64,000 bases of DNA from Marinococcus luteus_A (lineage in GTDB: Bacteria > Bacillota > Bacilli > Bacillales > Marinococcaceae), in NCBI RefSeq assembly GCF_034497705.1, contig NZ_JAXRUV010000004.1, positions 1 through 64,000 on the forward strand, read 5' to 3'. Positions 51,352-60,371 of the stretch are shown piece by piece (the stretch's first letter is position 1; every line of letters begins with the position of its first letter). Under the pieces are notes generated by a model. It searched no databases and had not been told where the DNA came from. It was given only the letters and a program-made list of their open reading frames with translations. The translations under genes and the position numbers were made by a program.

Positions 51352-52118
51352 TATTTCGGAGGCATACGGAGCGCACCGTCCAAACGGATAGTTTCCCCGT
51401 TTAACATCGTGTTGTGGATAATTTCTTTCACAAGCGAGGCATACTCATTTGGAAATCCAAGCCTTCTTGGAAATGGAACGTTCTGCCCCAGCGTCTGCCG
51501 TGCTTTTTCCGGAAAGGACATATAAAAAGGAGTTTCGAATAAGCCCGGAGCGATAGCCATAACTCGTATGCCAAAGTCTGAGAGCTCTCTGGCCGCCGGC
51601 GCCGTCAGGCTCCAGATGCCACCTTTAGAGGCACTGTAGGCAGCCTGGCCAACCTGTCCTTCATATGCTGCGATCGAAGATGTATTAATAATGATGCCTC
51701 TTTCTCCCTGTTCGTTTGGTTCATTATGTCTCATCGCATCTGCACCGAGCCGGAGCATATTAAATGTACCAACCAGATTCGTCTGAATAACACGATTGAA
51801 ATGATCGAGGGAGTGCGAATCCTTTTTATTCAAAATCTTCTCTGCAAGCCCGAGGGCTGCGCAGTTGACTACTCCGTCAATACGTCCGAACGTTTCTATT
51901 GTTTTATCAATAGTTGCTTTTCCTTTTTCATCTGAGGTGACGTCCATTTCAATAAAAATGGCGCTGTCACCAAGCTCTTTTGCTCTTTTTCTTCCGGGTC
52001 TCACCTCAAAATCGGCGATAACCACCTTCGCGCCGTTTTCTACAAGCATGTTCGCCGTAGCACCCCCAAGTCCGGATGCACCGCCCGGCAGTAAAAAGAC
52101 TTTTCCGTTAATATCCAT
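51351..52118 (-). CDS. SDR family 3-hydroxyacyl-CoA dehydrogenase (type II, HSD10-like)
   Basis: 255 residues from the ATG at 52118, which has SD GGGGAGG. GGASGLGGATANML cofactor motif, preceded by Pro instead of the usual Thr. TSSIAAYEGQVGQAAYSASKGG supplies Ser and YxxxK. VMAIAPGLFETPFYMSFPEKAR resembles type II 3-hydroxyacyl-CoA and 2-methyl-3-hydroxybutyryl-CoA dehydrogenases. No beta-oxidation genes are adjacent. Confidence 0.85.
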   Translation of the reverse strand: MDINGKVFLLPGGASGLGGATANMLVENGAKVVIADFEVRPGRKRAKELGDSAIFIEMDVTSDEKGKATIDKTIETFGRIDGVVNCAALGLAEKILNKKDSHSLDHFNRVIQTNLVGTFNMLRLGADAMRHNEPNEQGERGIIINTSSIAAYEGQVGQAAYSASKGGIWSLTAPAARELSDFGIRVMAIAPGLFETPFYMSFPEKARQTLGQNVPFPRRLGFPNEYASLVKEIIHNTMLNGETIRLDGALRMPPK

Positions 52119-52314
52119 ACTGCTTCCTCCCCTGTCTGTTCCTAAAGTATAAGCCACTACTGTCATTCTAACTTATAATTACCCTAAAGAACCATTCATC
52201 AAAAGTATATCCTCCTCCCTTTTCGGGAATATTTTAAAAAACGTGTAGATTCCTTTTTATAGAGGGAAGGTTATAATAAGAAAAGATGGATAGGATGTCC
52301 TCCAAAGGAAAGGA

Positions 52315-53439
52315 ATGGAATGGACCATGAAACAAACGACCGGCTGGATGATTTTACGGTTTGTCATCGTAATAATAGCCGCTTTCGCCCTCGCATGGGC
52401 GATTGGCAAGATATTTTCCTATACGTATCCGTTCTGGATAGCTGCTTTTTTCGCGTGGATGCTTATGCCGCTTACGAGATGGCTTCATTATAAGCTGCGC
52501 CTGCCAAATGGGATAGCTGCCCTTGTCGGCCTCCTTTTTACTTTAAGCATCGTTGGAGGCATTATTACCGGACTGATCTTTCTTTCAATTGAAATATTCA
52601 ATGTGATCGCTGAGAAGGGACCCGCGTGGATGGAGAGCACCTTTCAGCAGATGCAGAATTTTTACAATGAAAACATCCTTCCCTTTTGGGAAAGAGCCAC
52701 AGGAGCCGCTTCCGGCATTGGCGGCCAGTCTTCTGTAGATCAGGGGATAGCGCAGCTCGGAAGCCAGCTCGGCTCTGGCCTTGGCTCAGTCGCCCAAACT
52801 ACTGCCGACACCTTGACCCAATTAATTTTAGGCATTCCTACGCTATTGATCGTGCTGTTATTTATTATGCTGGCGATTTATTTTATCGGAAAAGACTGGA
52901 ACCGCTATGCCGGAAAAATGAAATTGGCCCTGCCTCCCTTTATTATTGAGCGATTGAAAGCATTTTATCAGGCCATGTGGACGAGAGTGTTCGGATACAT
53001 CCGGGCACAGCTGATTCTTATGCTCGTGACAGGCGTTATTGTGTTAATCGGCCTCCTTATCATGAGAGTCGAAGGAGCTTACTGGCTTGCGGCCATCGTT
53101 GGTGTCGCTGAATTTCTTCCATATTTGGGCACCGGCACTATTTTAATTCCGTGGGGAGTATATCTGATCCTGACGGGCAACTTTGGCCTCGGGCTCGGCC
53201 TTTTGATCCTTTACACCATTACAATGATTGTCCGGCAGATTATCGAGCCAAAAGTGCTCTCTTCGAGCATGAATCTGAACCCGCTCGCCGTGCTAATTTC
53301 CCTCTTTGCCGGCCTACAGATGTTTGGAGCCGTTGGTCTGCTGGCGGGGCCAGCCATTTTGGTTCTATTTATTATTCTTTGGGATATCGGTGTTGCGAAA
53401 GATATCTCCCGCTTTATCCGATACGGCTTTGATAAATAA
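52315..53439 (+). CDS. AI-2E family transporter, YtvI-like
   Basis: 374 residues with about seven to eight membrane helices. The C-terminal core GVAEFLPYLGTGTILIPWG and RQIIEPKVLSSSMNLNPLAVLISLFAGLQMFG (residues about 310-341) is the AI-2E/YtvI signature. YtvI is named for its sporulation phenotype class. Other relatives are antiporters. Start ATG at 52315, alternative at 52327. Single gene. Confidence 0.85.
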   Translation: MEWTMKQTTGWMILRFVIVIIAAFALAWAIGKIFSYTYPFWIAAFFAWMLMPLTRWLHYKLRLPNGIAALVGLLFTLSIVGGIITGLIFLSIEIFNVIAEKGPAWMESTFQQMQNFYNENILPFWERATGAASGIGGQSSVDQGIAQLGSQLGSGLGSVAQTTADTLTQLILGIPTLLIVLLFIMLAIYFIGKDWNRYAGKMKLALPPFIIERLKAFYQAMWTRVFGYIRAQLILMLVTGVIVLIGLLIMRVEGAYWLAAIVGVAEFLPYLGTGTILIPWGVYLILTGNFGLGLGLLILYTITMIVRQIIEPKVLSSSMNLNPLAVLISLFAGLQMFGAVGLLAGPAILVLFIILWDIGVAKDISRFIRYGFDK

Positions 53440-53452
53440 AGTTTCCTTCACC

Positions 53453-53502
53453 ACGGAAAAGAAGCCTGGCGCCTTTTGGAACAACCACGGTTTCTTTTCC
53501 GT
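53453..53502. other. Long hairpin between YtvI-like and aldehyde dehydrogenase genes
   Basis: A 14-bp stem with one G-T pair (53453-53466 with 53489-53502, core ACGGAAAAGAA/TTCTTTTCCGT) encloses a 22-nt loop that can pair again through TGG/CCA. No T-run on the plus strand. Terminator, processing site or regulatory element not decidable. Confidence 0.5.
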
Positions 53503-53577
53503 AACTTCTGTTATGATTACTCCCAATTAGGGAACGGGGTACTATACTTATATTATGATTCAGAAAGGGTGTAAACA

Positions 53578-55065
53578 TTGGATTCAACAACCGTTCATTC
53601 ATCTAATGAAGAAGAAATACTGTCCGCCTGGCAAAAGGCCGATGACGCTTTCACTCCCTGGGCTTCTCTGTCCATAGAGAAACGGCTGAGCTACATACAG
53701 CTGCTTCGTTTTACTATTAGTGAGCTTCGCGAAGAGATTGCTGACATTATCTCCTCCGCTACAGGAAAACCACCTATTGAAGCAATGGGTTCTGAAGTCA
53801 TTCCGGTGCTTGAAGCACTGCGCCACATTGAAAAAGAAGCTCCCGGCCTTTTCAACCGTGAGCGGGTTAGAACCCCGATGATTTTCATGGGTAAAAATTC
53901 ATCAATTATCCGAAAGCCCCGGGGGAAAATTGCTATTATTTCTCCATGGAACTTTCCTTTTCAGCTTTCTCTTATCCCTGTTGTTGAAGCGCTGACCGCA
54001 GGAAACTGTGTGCTTTTAAAGCCTTCCGCAGAAACGCCGCTCGCGAGTCTTCTTCTAGAAAAAATCTCGGGTCTTTTTCCTGACGGAGTTTTTCAGGTTC
54101 TTCACGGCGGAGCTGAGACCGGAAGCTTAATGATTGAACAGCAGCCGGACTATATTCATTTTACGGGATCGGTCGCGACAGGTAAGGTTATCCAGAAGCA
54201 GGCCGCCGAGCATTTGATACCCACTACCCTTGAACTGGGTGGAAAGGATGCTATGGTCGTTCATGAAGATGCAAACGTGGAACGGGCAGCGAATGCTGCG
54301 TCCTGGGGTGCCTTCATGAACAGCGGCCAGGTCTGCTTATCTGTCGAGCGGGTGATTGTGCACGAAGAGATTCAGGAGGACTTCCTGAACAGTGTACGCA
54401 GCACCATTGCCGGTCTGCGCCGGGACGGGGAAAAAGAGTATGAAATCGGTCGGATGACGACAAAAAAGCAGTGGGATATTGTCTACAGCCAGGTCCAGGA
54501 AGCACTGGAGCAGGGTGCCGAACAAATAGCCGGAAAGTCTCCGGAACAGTGGGACGACCAAACTCTGACAATCGAACCGGTTGTTTTGACTGGAGTAACC
54601 GAAGAAATGCGGGTATGGAAGGAAGAGACTTTCGGTCCTGTATTTTCAGTACGGACCTATTCTACGATAGACGAGGCGCTAGAGCTGTTCAACGATACAA
54701 TTTACGGTTTGAGCGGGTCCATTTTCACTGCTGATCAGGAGCTTGCGGCAAACTTTACCGCAAAGGTCCGCACGGGCAACTTCATGATCAATGACGTAAT
54801 ATCCCACGCTGCCAATCACTATCTTCCTTATGGAGGCACAAAACAGAGCGGCATTGGATCCTACCACTCCACCGCAGGTATGCGTTCATTCAGTATTGAA
54901 ACGTCCGTTATGAGCGCAAGAGGGAGTATGAACAGCGAAATTTTATGGTATCCTTATGAAGGAAAGTTCGAATCACTTTCGCAGATCATCGACTATTACT
55001 ATGGCAGAAACCGTAACTGGAAATCATTTTTGCAAACGTTTATGGGCCTCACGCGCCGGCCGTAA
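53578..55065 (+). CDS. Aldehyde dehydrogenase family protein
   Basis: NAD(P)-dependent oxidation of an aldehyde. 495 residues. ISPWNFPFQLSLIPVVEAL, general-base Glu in LELGGKDAM, catalytic Cys in SGQVCLSVER, and KEETFGPVF. About 45 extra residues follow the usual core end, finishing in a basic tail. Start TTG at 53578 after GGGTG. Related to class 3 style aldehyde dehydrogenases. Substrate unknown. Confidence 0.9.
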   Translation: MDSTTVHSSNEEEILSAWQKADDAFTPWASLSIEKRLSYIQLLRFTISELREEIADIISSATGKPPIEAMGSEVIPVLEALRHIEKEAPGLFNRERVRTPMIFMGKNSSIIRKPRGKIAIISPWNFPFQLSLIPVVEALTAGNCVLLKPSAETPLASLLLEKISGLFPDGVFQVLHGGAETGSLMIEQQPDYIHFTGSVATGKVIQKQAAEHLIPTTLELGGKDAMVVHEDANVERAANAASWGAFMNSGQVCLSVERVIVHEEIQEDFLNSVRSTIAGLRRDGEKEYEIGRMTTKKQWDIVYSQVQEALEQGAEQIAGKSPEQWDDQTLTIEPVVLTGVTEEMRVWKEETFGPVFSVRTYSTIDEALELFNDTIYGLSGSIFTADQELAANFTAKVRTGNFMINDVISHAANHYLPYGGTKQSGIGSYHSTAGMRSFSIETSVMSARGSMNSEILWYPYEGKFESLSQIIDYYYGRNRNWKSFLQTFMGLTRRP

Positions 55066-55102
55066 TGCTGATGTTTTCCGCCTGCCTTTAGGAGCATGAA
55101 AA

Positions 55103-55531
55103 ATGGGAAGTTCATCAAAATGGAAAGCATTCACCCCGAAAAAGCTGTGGGACCGTGTTAAGCAGACACTTCAGCCCGCTTCCGCGAACGGAGAAAAATC
55201 AAACAGCAGGCTGGACCGGCGGCGGCAGCACAAAGAGCGTCAAAAGGACACACGTCTGTATAAAACATCGCTTTATGCGTTTTATACAATGTGTGTACTG
55301 CTGATGCTTATGCCCTTTGTTTATTTTCTCCCGTGGTCATCCATTGCCACCTGGCTGGTGGTACTGATTCTGCTTACGCTCGGAACAACAACGACTCTCG
55401 CTGCAATCACAATAAAAAAGCAGTCACATCACGTGCCGCTTTTATACATGTGGTTTATTCTGCTCATGTCTGCATTATTATTAATTATCTACCTGGGCAT
55501 ACTTATTTATTTTCGTTTTTTTCTGCTTTAA
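55103..55531 (+). CDS. Small membrane protein with basic N-terminus
   Basis: 142 residues. Highly basic N-terminal half (RLDRRRQHKERQK near 45) followed by three hydrophobic helices (about 58-78, 82-103, 113-141). No family recognised. It begins 37 bases after the aldehyde dehydrogenase gene and may be cotranscribed. Confidence 0.6.
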   Translation: MGSSSKWKAFTPKKLWDRVKQTLQPASANGEKSNSRLDRRRQHKERQKDTRLYKTSLYAFYTMCVLLMLMPFVYFLPWSSIATWLVVLILLTLGTTTTLAAITIKKQSHHVPLLYMWFILLMSALLLIIYLGILIYFRFFLL

Positions 55532-55541
55532 TCGCCCCGTG

Positions 55542-55958
55542 CTACTGTTCAAGGTATGGATCGAGTGTTTTATCCTGAAGTGGTTTGTACTGCAGCTCGT
55601 AGGTTGTTTCGGGCACTGGAAGGAGGCCGGCTTGTTCGGCCTCCTTTGCTGTTTTTGCCGTGTACACTACCGGAATGCCGCTCCAATTGATGGCAGCTTC
55701 ACACATTGGGCAGGGCTCACCGCTCGTGTACAGCTCGCAGTCACTTAAATCTGTAGTTTCTAAAAGCCGTGAAGCGGTCCTTATTGCTTCGAGCTCAGCA
55801 TGAGTCGTCGGATCGAAGGTTTTAAAGGTTTTGTTCCCTTCCTCTGCCACTATTTCCCCGTGCCGGACAATGACGCACCCAAAAGGATCTCCTTCTCCTT
55901 CTTTTTTTACCTTCTGCGCCAGCTGAACCGCCCGTTTCATCAAAGCACCATTGTACAT
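55542..55958 (-). CDS. Nucleoside deaminase (CDA fold, guanine-deaminase-like)
   Basis: 138 residues. Zinc motifs THAELEAI (His and proton-shuttle Glu) and PCPMCEAA (two Cys). N-terminal DPFGCVIVRHGEIVAEE resembles B. subtilis guanine deaminase GuaD more than TadA. It ends soon after the core with VPETTYELQYKPL. ATG at 55958 or 55940. Follows the MBL hydrolase gene by 12 bases. Confidence 0.85.
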   Translation of the reverse strand: MYNGALMKRAVQLAQKVKKEGEGDPFGCVIVRHGEIVAEEGNKTFKTFDPTTHAELEAIRTASRLLETTDLSDCELYTSGEPCPMCEAAINWSGIPVVYTAKTAKEAEQAGLLPVPETTYELQYKPLQDKTLDPYLEQ

Positions 55959-55970
55959 AACCGTGCCCCC

Positions 55971-56642
55971 CTATACTTTAGACTGGTATTCGTTTACGAA
56001 GGCGCTGTAAAGATGCTGCGAATACTCCAAATCCTCTCCGTGACAGATTGATAATTTTCCGGGAGCCACTTTCTGTATGGTTTTCGTGCTTCGCATCGCC
56101 CGGTCCATATTAGCAGTAAACTGTTTCATTGGAGGCCCTATACGCCCATTTTTAGAAGTAACCATGTCGCCAGTGATCAGAACGTCATCTTTTTTATGAT
56201 AATAAGCGGTATGGCCCGGCGAGTGTCCCGGCGTAAAATATGGATCAATTCCCATCATGGAATGAAAAACGCCACGGCTGTCCCCCGGCAGCTGCTTTAC
56301 AGAAAATCCTTTTGTATAATCCGTCGGTTTTTTGCGGTTAGGGTAAGGTTTTTCCCCCGTTATGTAAGGAATCTCGAGCCCATGAATATAAACAGGTGCA
56401 TTTACTTTATCCTGAATATAAGCGAGTCCGCCTACATGATCCGGATGACCATGGGTTAATAAAATCATCTGAACCCGTCCAAAACGCGCTGCTTCTTTTA
56501 AAATTCTTGGCGCCATTGGCCGAATGCCCGTGTCGATAATGATTGATCCATTCTCGTGCTTCACGACCCAGGCGCTGATAGTAATTCCTACTTTCATGTG
56601 CACCTTAATAATATTTTCACTCACCTGGCTTACTTTCACCAT
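55971..56642 (-). CDS. MBL-fold metallohydrolase
   Basis: 223 residues. Zinc-site motifs LLTHGHPDHVGGL, TPGHSPGHTAYY, ITGDMV and a late His in CHGED. Similar to the glyoxalase II/lactonase-like group of the superfamily. Substrate unknown. Upstream of the deaminase and probably cotranscribed. Confidence 0.88.
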   Translation of the reverse strand: MVKVSQVSENIIKVHMKVGITISAWVVKHENGSIIIDTGIRPMAPRILKEAARFGRVQMILLTHGHPDHVGGLAYIQDKVNAPVYIHGLEIPYITGEKPYPNRKKPTDYTKGFSVKQLPGDSRGVFHSMMGIDPYFTPGHSPGHTAYYHKKDDVLITGDMVTSKNGRIGPPMKQFTANMDRAMRSTKTIQKVAPGKLSICHGEDLEYSQHLYSAFVNEYQSKV

Positions 56643-56799
56643 CTGCGATCCACTCCTTTCTTCCTTTTCCCTTCCCTTCCTGCTTCCGATTAACGCTTTA
56701 TTTTTTCGGGAAAGAGAATAACGCTGATTTAAATCTAATTATCTGTTTACAGTGTACACAATATTGTATATAAAATTCTACCGCGAAAGGATGTTATTT

Positions 56800-57159
56800 A
56801 TGCTCTCCCCCTGCCCTAACAGCCCAAATTGTGTTTCCACTATGAGCTCCCCTGAGGATAAACGTCATTACATGGCTCCTATACAGTACTCAGGCAGCCC
56901 GGAAACAGCGAAAAGCACTATCCGCCATATCATTCAGCAGCAGAAGTATGCGGAAATTGTTCATGAGGATGAGAACTATATTTCGGCTGTGTTTACAACA
57001 CCGGTACTTAAATTCAAGGATGATGTCGTTTTTTACTTCGGAAATGAGGGGCATGTCCATTTCCGTTCGGCTTCAAGGCTCGGCAAAGGTGATATGGGTA
57101 AAAATAAAAATAGAATGAAAGAAATTACTGCCCTATTTTATGACCAAAATAATGAATAA
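56800..57159 (+). CDS. DUF1499 domain protein
   Basis: 119 residues from the ATG at 56800, eight bases after AAAGGA. PCPNSPNCVSTMSSPEDKRHYMAPI at the N-terminus is the DUF1499 hallmark (Cys-x6-Cys, CVS), and FRSASRLGKGDMGKNKNRM is the conserved end. Family function unknown. It stands 102 bases upstream of the iron-uptake genes without evident link. Confidence 0.85.
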   Translation: MLSPCPNSPNCVSTMSSPEDKRHYMAPIQYSGSPETAKSTIRHIIQQQKYAEIVHEDENYISAVFTTPVLKFKDDVVFYFGNEGHVHFRSASRLGKGDMGKNKNRMKEITALFYDQNNE

Positions 57160-57229
57160 TATATAAGAAGAATTTCGTGTTTTTATTGATTTTCTCCCCC
57201 TTTTATAGTAAAGTCGGATTTGTTGATAT

Positions 57230-57244
57230 TGATAATCTTTTTCA
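57230..57244 (+). promoter_or_regulatory. Fur box before the siderophore-binding lipoprotein gene
   Basis: TGATAATCTTTTTCA matches the 7-1-7 Fur consensus TGATAATNATTATCA with two mismatches. An overlapping GATATT hexamer extends it leftward to 57225. It lies 18 bases before the start codon. Confidence 0.7.
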
Positions 57245-57261
57245 ATTAGGGGGATATACAT

Positions 57262-58284
57262 ATGAATAAAAAAACTTTTTTAACATTTTTAACGATACCC
57301 GCTTTATCGCTTTCACTTGCTGCATGCAGTTCTTCAGACGACAGCGGTGACTCAGAGGACTCCGGCAACAATGAGGAATCTTCTGAAAACAGCGAATCTG
57401 TGACGGTAACAGATGGGTATGACAACGAAGTAACACTTGATGAAACACCGGAAGATGTAGTCGCCCTTGAATGGGTTTATGCGGAAGACTTGCTAGCTCT
57501 GGGCATGCAGCCTGCCGGTATCGCTGACCTGGACGGCTATAACGATTACTTGGGTGACATCGAACCTTCGCCTTCTGAAGACGTCCAGGACGTCGGCACT
57601 AGACAGGAGCCTAACCTCGAGCGCATTGCCGAACTTGAACCCGATTTGATTATAACTGCCGGCTACCGCCATGAAGGTATTAAAGAAGAGCTTGAAGAAA
57701 TTGCACCGACGCTGATGTATAATCCATATCCTGCAGAAGGAGAAGGCAATCAGTACGAAGAGATGGAATCAACTTTTGAAAGTATCGCCACAGCTGTAGG
57801 AGAAGAAGAGCAGGCGGATCAGGTGTTAAATGATCTTGACAGCACTTACGAAGACCTGTCCACGGAAATTGAAGACTCCGGCCAGGATGATGAAGAAGTA
57901 CTGCTTTCCCTTTCCTATTTGGCTAACGAAAATGTAACGTTCCGTCTGTTCGCCGACAATTCGCTTGCTGCCCAGACGATGGAAAAGATTGGCGTCGAAA
58001 ATGCATATGAATCTGAACAATTTGAAGAATATGGCTATACAGAAACTGGCGTCGACGCTCTCGAGGATTATCAGAACGAAACGTTTATAGATATCCCCAC
58101 ACCGGAAGACGATCGTGATAACATTGAAGAAACGCTGAATAATAATGAAGTATGGAACAGCCTTTCTTTCGTCGAAAACGATGATGTTCACCGTCTCCCG
58201 AGCTCTACTTGGCCTTATGGCGGTCCGCTTTCATCCGAAGTATTCGCTGAAGAGGTTGCAGACGCTTTAACAAATGAGGAGTAA
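57262..58284 (+). CDS. Iron-siderophore ABC transporter substrate-binding lipoprotein (FecB-like)
   Basis: 340 residues. Type II signal peptide with lipobox LAAC (Cys22), a long Asp/Glu/Ser linker (about 24-48), then the two-lobed periplasmic-binding fold. LEPDLIITAGYRHEGIKEEL and the C-terminal VHRLPSSTWPYGGPLSSEVFAEEV fit FecB/YfmC-type iron-citrate or hydroxamate binders. Very acidic, as expected for an exposed protein in a salt-adapted organism. Fur box upstream; two bases separate it from the permease gene. Confidence 0.92.
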   Translation: MNKKTFLTFLTIPALSLSLAACSSSDDSGDSEDSGNNEESSENSESVTVTDGYDNEVTLDETPEDVVALEWVYAEDLLALGMQPAGIADLDGYNDYLGDIEPSPSEDVQDVGTRQEPNLERIAELEPDLIITAGYRHEGIKEELEEIAPTLMYNPYPAEGEGNQYEEMESTFESIATAVGEEEQADQVLNDLDSTYEDLSTEIEDSGQDDEEVLLSLSYLANENVTFRLFADNSLAAQTMEKIGVENAYESEQFEEYGYTETGVDALEDYQNETFIDIPTPEDDRDNIEETLNNNEVWNSLSFVENDDVHRLPSSTWPYGGPLSSEVFAEEVADALTNEE

Positions 58285-58286
58285 TT

Positions 58287-60314
58287 ATGAATTCGCCTTT
58301 CGTTTCAAGAGCTGTTCTGCTGTATACTAGCGGAGCAGCTCTTCTCTTGCTGCTAGTATATCTGCATCTTGTGCAGAGCACCGGTACTTTTTCAGTTCGT
58401 TCCTGGTGGGACCTTCTTCAGAATACCGAATCTACAGAAAGCAGTATTTTCCGGACTGTGTATCTGCCGAGGATCGTTATCGGCATACTTTCCGGTATAG
58501 CTTTGGCTGCTTCGGGCGTTATTTTTCAAACTATCACAAAAAATCCTTTGGCAGCGCCGAGTACCTTAGGCGTCCATGCTGGAGCCTATTTTTTTATCGT
58601 TGCTTTTGCTACAATACTGCCGGACTGGCTGGGCCTAAGCGGATTCATTGCTGCATTTGTCGGCGGGTGTCTGGCAGCATTAATGGTGTTTACGATGGCC
58701 GGCGGCCTTGAAGCTACACCGGTCCGGATGGCCTTGGCCGGGCTCGTACTTTCTATCGCCTTTTCATCATTTACTGCTGTTCTGCAAATATTCTTTGAAG
58801 TGCAGACAGCCGGCCTATTCTTATGGGGAAATGGCACTCTTGTGCAGCAGGATTGGAGCGGGGTCCGCTTTGTGTTTCCTGTACTGATTGTGCTTTTGTT
58901 TCTGGTGTTCTTTTACGCTCCCCGCCTCGATATCCTGCTTCTCGGTAAAAACCAGGCGGCTACACTTGGAGAAAACGTACGGGCTACGCAGGCATTGATG
59001 TTTTTTCTTGCCGTAGGCCTTACTGCCATCGTCGTAAGTGTTGTTGGGCCCATAGGCTTTATCGGCCTGGTAGCACCTCATTTGACACGATTGATGGGCT
59101 ATCAGCTTCATTCCAATCTTCTGTTTGGTTCCATGCTTTGGGGGGCTGTGCTCCTCATCGGGGCCGACGTGCTTGGAAGAGCAGTCGACCCTTCCCTCAG
59201 CGAGCTCCCAGTTGGTGCTGTTACCTCGATAGTCGGTGCTCCGTTTCTCGTGTGGCTGATTTTAAAGCACCGGGGCTCTTTTTTCGGCACAGAGCAGCAA
59301 AGTGCTATTGGGGGTGGGCGTAAAAGGCGGGAGCTGAAGTACCCTGTCGTTTTAGCAGGTGCTGTAACATTTACCGCTCTTGTTTTTTATGTGGGATTAG
59401 CGGGTGGAGCCACGGGATTCAGCTTTGTGGACACCTGGCAGGCCCTCTTCACAGAAGAAAGCAGCGGCCAGCGGTACATTATATTCGACTTAAGGCTCGG
59501 ACGGCTTTTAACGGCGCTTACAGCTGGCATGCTGCTTGCACTAAGCGGCATGCTGTATCAGGGTATTCTGCGCAACCCCCTCGCAGATCCTTCAGTGCTC
59601 GGGGTGACTTCAGGAGCAGGCGCGGGTGCTCTGTTTGTGCTTTTTCTTTTCAGAGACATTCCAGCTGCCTTTATTCCGGTTGGCGCTATTGCCGGGGCTT
59701 TCGCAGCGGTAGGTGTGATTTTGTTTTTCTCCTGGAAAACTAAATTTCACCCCGCCGTCCTGGCACTTCTCGGTATCGCCCTGTCCGCTGTGGGCGGCGC
59801 CCTTTCACAAATTATGATAACCCGTTTTAATTTAAACGCTGCCGCTGCTTTAACATGGTTGTCCGGCAGTACGTATGCGACTGGCTACGAAGAGCTTCAG
59901 CAGTTTCTGCTGCTTCCGCTTGCCGTAAGCATACCGCTTGCCTGGTATTTAGCGCCTTCCTTAAATGTGCTTGCGCTCGGTGACCAGACAGCGATCGCTC
60001 TTGGCGAACGTTTAACCTTTGCCCGCTGGGCCGCCGTACTGCTTGCCACCTTCTGTGCTGCAATGGCAGTAGCTGCCGTTGGTACGATTGGCTTCATCGG
60101 GCTTGTAGCGCCTCACTTAGCCCGTATGCTTGTCGGACAGGATTACATGCGCATTTTTCCAGTAGCCCTGTTTATCGGCGGTTCTCTTCTTGTGTTTTCC
60201 GATACGATCGGACGCACCGTGCTCGCTCCTGATGAAATCCCATCGGGGCTCGTAGCTGCTGTGATTGGCACTCCATTCTTTTTATGGCTGATGCACAGAA
60301 GCTCTAAATCGTAA
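58287..60314 (+). CDS. Fused FecCD-type siderophore permease (FhuB-like)
   Basis: 675 residues, two tandem FecCD permease domains (about 1-335 and 345-675) with roughly 18-20 helices in all. The coupling motif GFIGLVAPHL occurs twice (about 257 and 602). LRNPLADPSVLGVTSGAG and KNPLAAPSTLGVHAG show the internal duplication. One chain replaces the usual heterodimer, as in E. coli FhuB. SD GAGGAG overlaps the upstream gene end. Confidence 0.94.
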   Translation: MNSPFVSRAVLLYTSGAALLLLLVYLHLVQSTGTFSVRSWWDLLQNTESTESSIFRTVYLPRIVIGILSGIALAASGVIFQTITKNPLAAPSTLGVHAGAYFFIVAFATILPDWLGLSGFIAAFVGGCLAALMVFTMAGGLEATPVRMALAGLVLSIAFSSFTAVLQIFFEVQTAGLFLWGNGTLVQQDWSGVRFVFPVLIVLLFLVFFYAPRLDILLLGKNQAATLGENVRATQALMFFLAVGLTAIVVSVVGPIGFIGLVAPHLTRLMGYQLHSNLLFGSMLWGAVLLIGADVLGRAVDPSLSELPVGAVTSIVGAPFLVWLILKHRGSFFGTEQQSAIGGGRKRRELKYPVVLAGAVTFTALVFYVGLAGGATGFSFVDTWQALFTEESSGQRYIIFDLRLGRLLTALTAGMLLALSGMLYQGILRNPLADPSVLGVTSGAGAGALFVLFLFRDIPAAFIPVGAIAGAFAAVGVILFFSWKTKFHPAVLALLGIALSAVGGALSQIMITRFNLNAAAALTWLSGSTYATGYEELQQFLLLPLAVSIPLAWYLAPSLNVLALGDQTAIALGERLTFARWAAVLLATFCAAMAVAAVGTIGFIGLVAPHLARMLVGQDYMRIFPVALFIGGSLLVFSDTIGRTVLAPDEIPSGLVAAVIGTPFFLWLMHRSSKS

Positions 60315-60329
60315 TAACCATGCAGAAAG

Positions 60330-60364
60330 AAAGCCAAGAACTCGTAAAAGGAGCTCTTGGCTTT
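60330..60364. terminator. Terminator between fused permease and fecE-like genes
   Basis: AAAGCCAAGA (60330-60339) pairs with TCTTGGCTTT (60355-60364), with a further CTC/GAG after one mismatch. Between convergent genes. Confidence 0.75.
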
Positions 60365-60371
60365 ACTTGTT

